Notes: generated by a model not told the origin, from the sequence alone. Positions 1-9,811 are shown, counted from the first letter of the stretch. The stretch is 32,680 nt of DNA from an uncultured Clostridia bacterium (GCA_944372355.1 CALVYS010000001.1:1-32680); one strand, 5' to 3'. A program made the numbers and translations.

Positions 1-31
1 AGTGCTTATTTTTATACAATAAGTCGGTTTA

Positions 32-77
32 TGTGGATTAAGTGGAAAACTTTGGGGGAGTTATCCACATTTCCACA
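32..77. promoter_or_regulatory. Cluster of DnaA-box-like 9-mers, possible edge of oriC
   Basis: A perfect DnaA box (TTATCCACA) lies at 61-69. A one-mismatch box in the opposite orientation is at 32-40 (TGTGGATTA), and two-mismatch copies are at 41-49 (AGTGGAAAA, reverse) and 69-77 (ATTTCCACA). Four such sites in 46 bases, in a gene-free stretch close to gyrB-gyrA, fit the edge of a bacterial replication origin. No AT-rich unwinding element or dnaA gene is visible here; both would have to lie left of base 1. The rest of 78-220 holds no gene that I can see, only two copies of GATCGGTT and the presumed 3' end of the helD transcript, without a clear hairpin terminator. Confidence 0.5.
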
Positions 78-220
78 GCAAAAATTTCTGATAACCGGCT
101 TTTCGATCGGTTTTTCGTTTGGAGGGTTGTCAAAATTATTGGCCGTGGTTTGATCGGTTAGGGTAGGTTATGCCCTTGAAGTCAAAAAATATTAGGACGA
201 TTTTGACGATTTTTGCATAA

Positions 221-2260
221 TCATGCTTTTTTCAAAAATTTTGACATGTGCCCTTCGTATATAAATTCCAGTTGATGCAGTGCTCTTGTCGAGGCCACAT
301 ACAGCATATTTCTGTCAAGAGAGGAGTGATAGTTGTCCTTGTCAGCAAAGGGAACGATAACGTGGTCAAACTCAATTCCTTTTGAAGTTGATGCGGTTGT
401 GATCACAAGTGGATAGTCAAAAGAAAAGTCGGATCCAACAATGATTTCAAACTCCTCTCTGCCTTTGAGCATGGAGGCAACTTTTTCAACTTCCTCAGCT
501 GTTTTGCAAACGATGGCGGTGTGTTCGTATTTGCCACGATATTCTTCGATTAATTTAAGCAAAGCATGCTCGGTGTTGCTTGTTCTGATCACACGAGGTT
601 CGATTCCTTCTCGGCTCATGTTCACAACGCCTTTTAAGCCGATGAGTTTTTCGCTAAACTCGGAAATCTGCCTTGTTGCTCGATAGGTTTTGTTTAAAAC
701 GATCAGCCTTGCTTTTAAAAATCTGGAAAGTTGCAGCAGGTATTTTTTTGAAAGAGTCTTTTCAATGCATTGGTTGATGTCGCCTAAAATGATTTTTGGG
801 CAATCCCAAATGTGGTTGAAAAGATAGAAATGCGCCGGCGTGAAATCTTGCATTTCGTCGATTATGACATATTTGGTTGCAAAATCGTGATCGAGACCAA
901 AAATAAATTCTTTTATCACGAGGAGTGCGGCCACATCTTCATATGCAAGCTGGTCAAAGTTTGGAGTTGAAAGTTTTTGTCTAGCGTAAAAAACTTCGCA
1001 AATTTTGTATATGTCCGCTAGTGGGAAAAATCGATAAAGCATGCCTTTAAATCGAGGCTTGATCAGCTCGGTTTCTCTTGGCGAAAGTCCAAAGCGTTCG
1101 ATTAGGGCATCGGTCATGTAGGTGATGCGCTTGTTTATTGGAAGTGAGCCAAAAACTTCAAAGTAAAGTTTTTTGAGTTCGTCTTTTGGGAAATAGAAAG
1201 CGTTGTAGCTGCTTGCATCGGCGTCAGCAGGCTTAAACAGCATGTCCTTTGGATCGAAGAGACCGGCATATGTGTCATTTAAAAATTTTAACAAGTCGTC
1301 TAAGAAATCAAAAGAGGCCTTGTAAGCAATTTCATTCAACCTGCTTTGGTTTTTGTCCTTGTATATCTCGTCCATCAATTTTTCGCGAGGTTGAACCGGC
1401 TTTTTAAGTTCGGTCTTTGCAATATGTGAAAATGTCATTTCAATCACATTCTCTTCGCCAAGCTCTGGAAGCACTTCGCTTATGTAGCTGGAAAACAGGT
1501 TTGAAGGTGAGAGAATCAAAACGTCGTTGCTTGTGAAATCATCTCGGTGATTGTAAAGCAGATAGCCTGCCCTGTGCAAAGCTATGCTGGTTTTGCCGGA
1601 GCCCGCCACACCTTGAACGAGAATGGTTTTGAATTTTTCCTCTCGAATTATCTCGTTTTGCTCTTTTTGGATCGTTGAAACAATTTGACGCATTTTTGGT
1701 GAGGCATGGTTGCTCAAAACCTGTTGCAGAATCTCATCATTGATGGTTTCTTTGGTGTCAATGTAATATTTCAGTTCGCCATTTTGAATGGTGTATTGTC
1801 GCTTTAAGGTGATGTCTCCTTTGACAACTCCTTCTGGTGATTCATATTCGCCCTTGCCTTCGTCGAAGTTGTAATAAAGGCTGCTCACCGGCGCACGCCA
1901 GTCGTATACGAAAGCTTTTTCGTCCAAGGCTATGTAAGAAAGGCCAATGTAATATTTCTGGCTGTCGCTGGCGCCGTTTTCCTTAAAGTCAATTCTTGCA
2001 AAGTAAGGGCGATTTTTAAGCTTTTGAAGCATATCCATGCGGCTTGATATATGTTCGATTCGGTCGTTTATGGCGTTCAGAGTGTCGTTATAGTAGGCGA
2101 TGGAAACGTCTTCATTGTCAAGTTCGTAGTAGTTTGCAGAAAGCTCGGCTTGAATTCGGTTGTAATCCTGCTTTTCGTTTGCTTTTTGTTCTGTCAGGCG
2201 TGAGATGTTTTCATCTATTGCATTTTCAACTGTTTTTAAGTATTTTTTCTCTTCTTGCAT
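221..2260 (-). CDS. helD: HelD-type superfamily 1 helicase/RNA polymerase recycling factor
   Basis: 679 residues, within the usual size for Gram-positive HelD. HelD is a UvrD-like SF1 ATPase that binds RNA polymerase and frees it from stalled or post-termination complexes. The N-terminal 80 residues are a charged helical arm, as in the HelD secondary-channel coiled coil. Residues 85-130 carry the HelD-specific block (PYFARIDF, then YIGLSYI and VYDWRAPVSSLYY). Walker A is GVAGSGKTSIALHR at about 217-230. Walker B is VIIDEMQDF at about 465-473. The YRAT segment near 526 and the TSKGIEFDHV and LYVASTRA motifs near 630-660 complete the SF1 core. The start is set by GGAGG thirteen bases upstream of ATG. 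It has its own promoter and points away from the following + strand genes. Confidence 0.93.
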   Translation of the reverse strand: MQEEKKYLKTVENAIDENISRLTEQKANEKQDYNRIQAELSANYYELDNEDVSIAYYNDTLNAINDRIEHISSRMDMLQKLKNRPYFARIDFKENGASDSQKYYIGLSYIALDEKAFVYDWRAPVSSLYYNFDEGKGEYESPEGVVKGDITLKRQYTIQNGELKYYIDTKETINDEILQQVLSNHASPKMRQIVSTIQKEQNEIIREEKFKTILVQGVAGSGKTSIALHRAGYLLYNHRDDFTSNDVLILSPSNLFSSYISEVLPELGEENVIEMTFSHIAKTELKKPVQPREKLMDEIYKDKNQSRLNEIAYKASFDFLDDLLKFLNDTYAGLFDPKDMLFKPADADASSYNAFYFPKDELKKLYFEVFGSLPINKRITYMTDALIERFGLSPRETELIKPRFKGMLYRFFPLADIYKICEVFYARQKLSTPNFDQLAYEDVAALLVIKEFIFGLDHDFATKYVIIDEMQDFTPAHFYLFNHIWDCPKIILGDINQCIEKTLSKKYLLQLSRFLKARLIVLNKTYRATRQISEFSEKLIGLKGVVNMSREGIEPRVIRTSNTEHALLKLIEEYRGKYEHTAIVCKTAEEVEKVASMLKGREEFEIIVGSDFSFDYPLVITTASTSKGIEFDHVIVPFADKDNYHSSLDRNMLYVASTRALHQLEFIYEGHMSKFLKKA

Positions 2261-2299
2261 CAGCTAAGTTTTCTCCCTCCTTAACTTTAATCGGGCTAT

Positions 2300-2328
2300 A
2301 TTATATCACACTTGCCACTTTAAAGCAA
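2300..2328 (-). promoter_or_regulatory. SigA-type promoter of helD
   Basis: On the minus strand, -35 TTGCTT (2323-2328) and -10 TATAAT (2300-2305) are separated by 17 bases and lie about 40 bases upstream of the helD start. It overlaps the place where the N-terminus of the neighbouring regulator should be, which supports that gene being broken. Confidence 0.7.
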
Positions 2329-2589
2329 GAAATTCAGAAGAATTGTTGTGCCAAAACTTGGACAAAACTTTTTGCGAAGGATGTTTACAAGCTTGAAAAT
2401 TTGAAAATCAATCCAACTCTTGCCACGCTTTACGAAATAATCACCGTTTGTGATTCCTCTTTTGAAGAGCTTTTTTATTTTGAAAACTATGATGAGGATC
2501 GTGAGATCTTAGAGCTTTTTCATGCCTGCTCCTCGCAAACCAAAGACAGGGTTTTGCGCTTTATTCGAAGATGCCTTGCAGGCGAGTAA
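2311..2589 (+). pseudogene. C-terminal remnant of an XRE-family (HTH_3) regulator
   Basis: The frame ending at the TAA at 2587-2589 reads KLENLKINPTLATLYEI, then FEELFYFE, which is the typical end of an XRE/Cro helix-turn-helix domain (the segment after the recognition helix). A helical tail follows with the pattern ILELFHACSSQTKDRVLRFI common in small XRE proteins. The first half of the HTH domain is not recognisable: there is no ATG, GTG or TTG start with a ribosome site in this frame, upstream sequence belongs to helD and its promoter, and the other frames give no convincing HTH. I therefore read it as a 5'-truncated or rearranged gene. It could instead be a very divergent small protein using an unusual start, which is less likely. 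Confidence 0.55.
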
Positions 2590-2617
2590 ATTTGCAAAAA
2601 ATGAAAATACTATTTTC

Positions 2618-3190
2618 ATGAAATTTCTCAAAAACCTGACTCTTTATATAAGTGCCTTCATGCCGATGTATTTTCTGGTGCTGATCAAATTGGTGGTGGA
2701 ACTTGCCAACGCCAATCTGACGTTTAATGTTTTAAATTCAATCAATCTTGCAACCCTTTTGCTTTTAAGCGGAGCAAGCGTCTGGGGGCTTTTGTGGAAT
2801 ATAAAATTCAACAAGGACGTCGCCAAAGAGGTGACGATTCTTTCAAAGCAAAACATAACCGATCGGCATTTTCTTGGTTATTTTTCGCTTTTTGTTTTGT
2901 TTGCAATTCCTCTTGACCTTTCATATGTCAGCATATTTTGCGTTTACATCGCCACACTCGTGATGATCGGTGTGGTGTATATGCACAATTCGCTTTATTA
3001 CATCAATCCTTTTTTGAATATTTTGGGATACAGTTTTTACGACATTGAATATGTGGAGGTGGGCTCCTCGCAAAAGCGGCATGCAAAGATTTTTTACAAA
3101 GGCGAATTGAAGATTGAAAACACGACCTATTTCGTCAAGCTTAAAAACGAAAATTTCAGTTTTGTAGACGAGCCTAAAAAGAAGAAATGA
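2618..3190 (+). CDS. Four-helix integral membrane protein, unknown function
   Basis: 190 residues from ATG 2618; the frame is open further upstream but overlaps the XRE remnant. Hydrophobic helices are at about 8-28, 40-62, 84-101 and 103-124, followed by a cytosolic-looking basic tail ending in KKKK. The segment YYINPFLNILGYSFYDIEY (128-146) after the last helix is reminiscent of small four-helix proteins such as KwaA of the Kiwa anti-phage system, but this is from memory, and no KwaB (DUF4868) partner is present, so the resemblance is not a functional call. There is no strong Shine-Dalgarno site at the ATG; the gene may have depended on translation of the now broken regulator upstream. Its stop overlaps the next start (ATGA), so the two membrane proteins are likely co-translated. 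Confidence 0.6.
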   Translation: MKFLKNLTLYISAFMPMYFLVLIKLVVELANANLTFNVLNSINLATLLLLSGASVWGLLWNIKFNKDVAKEVTILSKQNITDRHFLGYFSLFVLFAIPLDLSYVSIFCVYIATLVMIGVVYMHNSLYYINPFLNILGYSFYDIEYVEVGSSQKRHAKIFYKGELKIENTTYFVKLKNENFSFVDEPKKKK

Positions 3191-3951
3191 AAGCGTCGAA
3201 ATTTGAGGCCACACAAAGCGCCTACTATCTTTTTGAACTGCTGCTGTTTTTTGTTTCAATAGCAACCGTTTTTGTTTTTATGCCGCTTGTCTTTTATTAT
3301 TTTGAAAAATACAGGGTGGAAAATTCCTGTATAAGTGGGGTCAAATTAAAATTCAATGGAAGAGTGGAGGAGGCCTATTTTATCTTTGTCGTGTATCTTG
3401 GAGTGTATGCGGCTTTTGCAATGATTTCAAACTATGTTCTTTACTTTTTCGGATTGTTGCTTTCAAGCAAGCTGGCGTTTTGGGTTGTCAATGGCGCGGT
3501 GCTGCTTATCAACGCTTTTTTCTTGCGCACACAGCTCAGAAACTGGGCACATAGAAAAACCTCGCTGGAAAATTGTTTGGGGCCAACTTTCAAAAAACCT
3601 ATGCTTTGGGAAACCGTCAAATGGGAGGCTGCGGCCTGGGCAATCAACCTGCTTTCTTTCAAACTTGCTTCGCCACATGCACATGAAATCAGAATGAAAC
3701 TCTTTGCAAAAAAGTATGTTCTGGGTGGATCAAACTTGGAGTTTAATGGCACCAAAGGTCAAATTTACAAAAAATGGTGGGCTTTTGTTGCTTTAAATTT
3801 AATCACGCTCGGCTTTTTTACACCGGTGATAAATTACAACATTTACAAGTGGCGTGTAGAGGGCCTGCATCTGGCTGCTCAGAACCGCCCAAATTTCAAC
3901 AAAAGCTGCTTGGCTGACAAATTCCTCAAACTTCGCACAAAAAAGGCTTAA
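3187..3951 (+). CDS. DUF898/YjgN-like integral membrane protein
   Basis: 254 residues. Start ATG overlaps the preceding stop as ATGA, indicating translational coupling. Membrane segments occur at about 17-38, 63-92, 97-113 and 197-215. The protein has an internal repeat typical of DUF898: residues 43-64 (RVENSCISGVKLKFNGRVEE) and 177-195 (YVLGGSNLEFNGTKGQIYK), each a G-x-x-L-x-F-N-G element beside a membrane helix, with ITLGFFTPVINYNIYKW at 206-222 matching the family's TLGIY-x-P helix. The role of DUF898 proteins is not known. The assignment rests on these repeat patterns, so I am moderately sure of the family. It ends just before the gyrB promoter and has no visible terminator of its own. 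Confidence 0.6.
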   Translation: MKASKFEATQSAYYLFELLLFFVSIATVFVFMPLVFYYFEKYRVENSCISGVKLKFNGRVEEAYFIFVVYLGVYAAFAMISNYVLYFFGLLLSSKLAFWVVNGAVLLINAFFLRTQLRNWAHRKTSLENCLGPTFKKPMLWETVKWEAAAWAINLLSFKLASPHAHEIRMKLFAKKYVLGGSNLEFNGTKGQIYKKWWAFVALNLITLGFFTPVINYNIYKWRVEGLHLAAQNRPNFNKSCLADKFLKLRTKKA

Positions 3952-3956
3952 AACAC

Positions 3957-3985
3957 TTGTTTTTCTTATTATAGTATATTATAAT
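3957..3985 (+). promoter_or_regulatory. SigA-type promoter of gyrB-gyrA
   Basis: -35 TTGTTT (3957-3962), 17-base spacer, -10 TATAAT (3980-3985). The 3963-4005 stretch is almost pure A/T, which would melt easily; gyrase promoters are commonly sensitive to supercoiling, though that is inference here. Start codon follows 36 bases later, after GGAG at 4012-4015. Confidence 0.75.
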
Positions 3986-4006
3986 ATAATATATATAATA
4001 TAGTGA

Positions 4007-5974
<1,968 letters not shown>

Positions 5975-5988
5975 GAAAAGGAAAAGAT

Positions 5989-8481
5989 ATGAAAGAAGAA
6001 AAAGAAAAGAGGCCACTTTCAGAGCTTCTTGCAGACACAAAAATTGAAAAAGTCGATGCGGTGGGCGAGCTTAAACGCTCTTTCATCTCCTATGCCATGG
6101 CCGTGAACGTTTCGCGTGCGATTCCAGATGTAAGAGACGGACTCAAACCTGTGCACAGAAGAATCTTGTTCTCGATGGGCGAGCTTAACAACTTCTATGA
6201 CAAGCCATTTAAAAAATGCGCCAGAATCGTCGGTGAAGTTATGGGTAAGTTTCACCCGCACGGAGACAGCTCTGTTTATGACGCGATGGTAAGGCTTGCA
6301 CAAGACTTTTCGATTCGCTGTCCACTCATCGATGGACACGGAAACTTTGGATCTGTCGATGGAGATCCACCAGCAGCGATGCGTTACACTGAGGCCAGAC
6401 TTTCAAAAATAGCTTCGCTTATGCTTGAAGATCTTGACAAAGACACGGTTGCGTTTTATCCAAACTTTGACGACACCCTTATGCAACCGACAGTGTTGCC
6501 CGCAAAATTTCCAAACTTGCTCGTAAACGGTGCAGACGGCATCGCGGTGGGCATGGCAACCAACATTCCTCCACACAACCTTACCGAGGTGATAAACGGC
6601 ACCCAGGCGTTGATTGCAAACCCTGACATAGACATCGATGAGCTTATCACTTACATTCCTGCGCCAGACTTTCCAACAGGTGGCGTGATCATGGGAAGAA
6701 GTGCCATCAAACACGCTTACAGAACCGGACGTGGTGGCATAGTGTTGCGCGGCAAGGCTGAAATCGAGGAAACGGCGTCTGGCAAACAGAGAATCGTGAT
6801 CACTGAACTTCCTTATCAAGTCAACAAAGCCAAATTCATCATGCAAGTTGCCGATCATGTTAAAAACAAAAAGATTGAAGGCATCAGCGACATTAAGGAA
6901 GAATCCGATCGAAGCGGCATGAGAATCGTCATCGACATCAAAAAAGATGCCAATGCGCAAGTGGTTTTGAATCTGCTTTACAAACACACTCAGTTGCAGC
7001 AGGGCGAAGGAATAATCATGCTTGCACTTGTTGATGGGCAGCCAAAGATTTTGAATTTGAAAGAGCTTTTGCAATGTTACATCAACCACCAAATCGAAGT
7101 TGTGGAAAGAAGCACTAGGTTTGATCTTGGCAAGGCCAAGGAGCGTGAGCACATCGTGCAAGGCCTTGTGACAGCGCTTGCAAACATAGATGAAGTGATC
7201 GCAATCATCAAAGCCTCTGATGATAAGCAAGACGCCATGGTCAAACTCACGCAAAACTTTGAGCTTGATGAAATTCAAGCCAACGCAATCTTGGAGATGA
7301 AGCTTTCGCGCTTGACAAGTTTGGAAGTTGAAAAACTTAATGAAGAGTTGAAAGAACTTGAAATTCGCATAGCTGATTTGGAAGACATTTTGGCAAAACC
7401 AGAAAGAGTTCGAAAAATTATAATCGACAAACTTGAAGAAATCAAAAACGAGTTTGGCGAGCTGCGTCGCACACAGATCAGCATGGATCTTGGCGGCATC
7501 GACATCGCGGACCTTGTTCCAAAAGAAGAGGTTGTCATTTCTATGACACGTCTTGGATATGTCAAGAGAATGTCCACCAGTGAATACCATGCACAAAAGC
7601 GTGGAGGAGTTGGGATCACGGCGCACAAGACAAAGGACGAGGACTTTGTGGAAAAGATGTTCACCACTTTCTCACATGATGATTTGCTGTTTTTCACCAC
7701 CAAAGGAAAAGTTTATGCAATCAAAGCTTACGAAGTTCCTGAGGCGCAGAGAACCGCAAAGGGCAGAAGCATTGTAAACCTTATCATGCTCGATGCTGAT
7801 GAAAAAGTTTCAGCAGTGATTCCAAGAGGGGAAAACGCCCAAGGTTATTTGGTCATGGCAACAAAACAAGGTCTCATCAAAAAGACCGACCTTTCTGAAT
7901 TTGAAAGAATCAACAAAAATGGCAAAATTGCGATCTCTTTGGTTGACGACGACAGCTTGATTGGCGTGGAGCTTTCAAGCGGAGAAGATGAGATTCTGAT
8001 CGCTTCCAGTGACGGCAAATGCATTCGTTTCTCAGAGAAAGATGTCAGAGCAACCGGCAGGGGCTCGCAGGGCGTCAAATCGATGTCGCTTTCGAAAGAT
8101 GAAGAGGTCATTGACATGACACTGGTAAAACCTGGCTCGCAAATTATAACCATTTCAGAGTATGGCTACGGCAAGCGATCAAGCATTGACGATTACAGAT
8201 TGCAAGGACGTGGTGGAATGGGAATCAAGGCCGGAGTGTTTAATGAAAAAACTGGTAAACTTGTTGCCCTTAAACAAACAAGCGGAGATGAGGACATTTT
8301 GATGATTGCTGACAGTGGAGTGGTCATCAGAACGCCAGTCGATGCGATCAGCCAGTTCTCACGCGTAAGTCAAGGCGTCAAAGTGATGAAGCTCAAAAAC
8401 GACGCAAAAATCGTGGCTGTCGCACTTACCGAAAAAGAGGAGCAGGAGTCTGAGCAAGAGCCGGCTGGTGAAGAAGAATAA
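5989..8481 (+). CDS. gyrA: DNA gyrase subunit A
   Basis: 830 residues. It is the cleavage-religation subunit of gyrase. The catalytic tyrosine is Tyr133 in AAMRYTEARL. The quinolone-determining region reads HPHGDSSVYDAM, with Ser94 and Asp98 at the positions of E. coli Ser83 and Asp87, the residues usual in susceptible enzymes. The C-terminal beta-pinwheel has a GyrA box at 536-542 reading QKRGGVG (consensus QRRGGKG), which argues for gyrase rather than ParC, with two substitutions. The tail is acidic (EEQESEQEPAGEEE). RBS AGGAAAAG precedes ATG. It forms an operon with gyrB and ends at a strong terminator. Confidence 0.98.
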   Translation: MKEEKEKRPLSELLADTKIEKVDAVGELKRSFISYAMAVNVSRAIPDVRDGLKPVHRRILFSMGELNNFYDKPFKKCARIVGEVMGKFHPHGDSSVYDAMVRLAQDFSIRCPLIDGHGNFGSVDGDPPAAMRYTEARLSKIASLMLEDLDKDTVAFYPNFDDTLMQPTVLPAKFPNLLVNGADGIAVGMATNIPPHNLTEVINGTQALIANPDIDIDELITYIPAPDFPTGGVIMGRSAIKHAYRTGRGGIVLRGKAEIEETASGKQRIVITELPYQVNKAKFIMQVADHVKNKKIEGISDIKEESDRSGMRIVIDIKKDANAQVVLNLLYKHTQLQQGEGIIMLALVDGQPKILNLKELLQCYINHQIEVVERSTRFDLGKAKEREHIVQGLVTALANIDEVIAIIKASDDKQDAMVKLTQNFELDEIQANAILEMKLSRLTSLEVEKLNEELKELEIRIADLEDILAKPERVRKIIIDKLEEIKNEFGELRRTQISMDLGGIDIADLVPKEEVVISMTRLGYVKRMSTSEYHAQKRGGVGITAHKTKDEDFVEKMFTTFSHDDLLFFTTKGKVYAIKAYEVPEAQRTAKGRSIVNLIMLDADEKVSAVIPRGENAQGYLVMATKQGLIKKTDLSEFERINKNGKIAISLVDDDSLIGVELSSGEDEILIASSDGKCIRFSEKDVRATGRGSQGVKSMSLSKDEEVIDMTLVKPGSQIITISEYGYGKRSSIDDYRLQGRGGMGIKAGVFNEKTGKLVALKQTSGDEDILMIADSGVVIRTPVDAISQFSRVSQGVKVMKLKNDAKIVAVALTEKEEQESEQEPAGEEE

Positions 8482-8510
8482 AAAAATCGCATTTTCTGCG
8501 ATTTTTTTTT
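8481..8510. terminator. Bidirectional rho-independent terminator between gyrA and the MBL gene
   Basis: Hairpin AAATCGCA-TTTTC-TGCGATTT with an A tract before and a T run (8502-8510) after, so it can stop both gyrA (+) and the convergent gene ending at 8519 (-). Confidence 0.85.
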
Positions 8511-8518
8511 AAAATAAA

Positions 8519-9220
8519 TTAAAAATTAAACACATCTCCATCTTTTGGAAGGCGCATTTTATTCTTTGCAGCGGCGATGGAAAATTTTGAAAGATGCACA
8601 GGATAAAAGTCAACATTTTCAAATTCTTTTTTCAAATTTATCACGTCATTTACTGACAGATGTTTGTCGCTAGGATAGATTGCGGCCATATCTATAAATA
8701 TGGCTTTTGATTTTTTAATAATCTTTACCAAGTTTTCGCACATTGCTGTGTCGCAACTAAATCCTATGGTTTTTTGGCCTTCGCTGATTGCGAAGCCAAA
8801 CGAATCTGGAATGTGTTTGACTGTGTAGGCAGTGATGTTCAAATTGCCGGATTTGAAAACTTTTCCATTTGTGAGTTTGTTAAAAGAAAGGTGAGTTTGA
8901 GCATATGCCAAGGTTTTTGGCAGTCGAAAAGCGTTGCATACGCTTTCAAATTTTTCCCAAAAACCATCTGGTGCATAAATTTTGGTGGAGCGGGTCACTT
9001 TTCTGTTTTTCAAAATCTCCACAAACAGGTGCAAATCGGCCCAATGATCACTGTGATAATGTGAAATGATCACTGTGTCAATTTTGTCAAGCTTGCCGGA
9101 ATTGAACATGGTTTTAAAGGAGCCCTGTGGGCAATCCAGCATAATATGGTCGTTTATGATAAAACTTGTTGACAGGCGTTTTGTCCAAGTGCAACCTGTG
9201 CCAATCAGTTCGATTTTCAT
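8519..9220 (-). CDS. Metallo-beta-lactamase-fold hydrolase, RNase Z-like
   Basis: 233 residues. The metal-binding motif is HYHSDH (His54, His56, Asp58, His59), followed by His136, Asp157 in FSCDTA, and His209 in PVHLS, the full set for a binuclear zinc MBL enzyme. The opening MKIELIGTGCTWTKRLSTSF and the FGFAI...IGFSCDTA layout resemble the RNase Z/arylsulfatase/PhnP branch. It lacks the long exosite arm of true RNase Z and is shorter than that enzyme (about 300 residues), so I do not name it rnz; a phosphodiesterase role is possible. Start ATG follows GAGGAAAA. Its promoter is at 9256-9264 and it shares a terminator with gyrA. Confidence 0.85.
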   Translation of the reverse strand: MKIELIGTGCTWTKRLSTSFIINDHIMLDCPQGSFKTMFNSGKLDKIDTVIISHYHSDHWADLHLFVEILKNRKVTRSTKIYAPDGFWEKFESVCNAFRLPKTLAYAQTHLSFNKLTNGKVFKSGNLNITAYTVKHIPDSFGFAISEGQKTIGFSCDTAMCENLVKIIKKSKAIFIDMAAIYPSDKHLSVNDVINLKKEFENVDFYPVHLSKFSIAAAKNKMRLPKDGDVFNF

Positions 9221-9255
9221 TTTTTCCTCGATTTGTTTAAAGCGTATCTTACAAA

Positions 9256-9264
9256 ATTATAGCA
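9256..9264 (-). promoter_or_regulatory. Extended -10 promoter of the MBL-fold gene
   Basis: Minus strand TGCTATAAT, a TGn-extended -10 with a perfect hexamer at 9256-9261. No good -35 is seen 17 bases upstream, as is common for extended -10 promoters. Confidence 0.6.
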
Positions 9265-9307
9265 CAAAAGATTTTTTTATAAAAACCATTTAAGTGCTTT
9301 CGAAATC

Positions 9308-9333
9308 AAAAAAAACGAGGGATTCCTCGTTTT
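9308..9333 (-). terminator. Rho-independent terminator overlapping the stop of the 101-aa gene
   Basis: On the minus strand, AAAACGAGG-AATC-CCTCGTTTT is followed by a run of eight T. The hairpin begins within the stop codon of the gene ending at 9332. Confidence 0.85.
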
Positions 9334-9637
9334 ATCTTTCATTTTTTAAATCGACTGAATATATTTTTTCATCAAAACAAATCGTTTCGCCGTTCAATCT
9401 CACTTCTTCCATTCTTTTTGTTGTCAATGTGAGGCCATTTGCCGCGGCAGCACAAATGACTTCTGGGTTTTGAGCAATGTTAAAGGGCAGGATTTTTGGC
9501 AAAACTTCGTTGTTTTGAATAAGACTTAAAACAAACGAACAGTTGCATTTCAAAAGTCTATGCCTATCAAAAAAGGCGTCTTTATCTTTTGATGCGCGAT
9601 ATTTTTCCAACCACTTTTTAAGTTTTTTCGATGTCAT
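9332..9637 (-). CDS. Small protein of unknown function (101 aa)
   Basis: I do not recognise a family. The first 30 residues are very basic and helical (KKLKKWLEKYRASKDKDAF), followed by KCNCS (two cysteines at 31 and 33), a hydrophobic stretch FVLSLIQNNEVLPKILPF, and a C-terminal half that looks beta-rich. There is no signal peptide or membrane helix. The gene is well framed: consensus promoter, GAGG ribosome site before ATG 9637, and a terminator at its stop, so it is almost certainly expressed as a single-gene unit. Nucleic-acid binding through the basic N-terminus is possible but unproven. Confidence 0.7.
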   Translation of the reverse strand: MTSKKLKKWLEKYRASKDKDAFFDRHRLLKCNCSFVLSLIQNNEVLPKILPFNIAQNPEVICAAAANGLTLTTKRMEEVRLNGETICFDEKIYSVDLKNER

Positions 9638-9654
9638 TTTTTTCCTCTAAATTT

Positions 9655-9683
9655 ATTATATCATATGGAAAGTTTAAACGCAA
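9655..9683 (-). promoter_or_regulatory. SigA-type promoter of the 101-aa gene
   Basis: Minus strand -35 TTGCGT (9678-9683), 17-base spacer, -10 TATAAT (9655-9660), about 20 bases from the start codon. Confidence 0.75.
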
Positions 9684-9733
9684 TACCCAAATTTACAGAA
9701 TTTTGTCGAAAAGAAGAGGCGCGGTTGCTCCTT

Positions 9734-9793
9734 GGAGCAGGATTTGAACCTTAAATGAACCACTCGCTTCGCTCGTAGAAGGTTCGCAGGTTC
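9734..9793. repeat. Mosaic of tRNA T-arm fragments in both orientations around a palindrome
   Basis: Bases 9734-9751 (GGAGCAGGATTTGAACCT) are identical to 9852-9869, the T arm and acceptor start of the neighbouring tRNA-fMet read on the same strand. A second fragment in the opposite orientation, 9779-9793 (AAGGTTCGCAGGTTC), matches the minus-strand tRNA sequence AAAGGTCGCAGGTTC with one inserted T. Between them is a palindromic segment around ACTCGCTTCGCTCGT. Neither fragment can form a complete tRNA. It looks like a degenerate tRNA-derived repeat or the scar of an integration or recombination event downstream of tRNA-fMet. Confidence 0.6.
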
Positions 9794-9811
9794 TTCTTCG
9801 ATTAAACAAAT

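Noticed and set aside
2044..2310. Upstream extension of the XRE remnant into helD
   Set aside because: The frame is open but antisense to helD and has no HTH-like content; only the part after about 2311 looks like real protein.
2618..3951. Kiwa anti-phage system
   Set aside because: Only a vague resemblance of the first protein to KwaA; there is no DUF4868 (KwaB) gene, and the second protein is DUF898-like.
6403..7626. Open frame of 407 codons antisense to gyrA
   Set aside because: It lies wholly inside gyrA, has no ribosome site, and its protein resembles nothing; it follows from the codon bias of gyrA.
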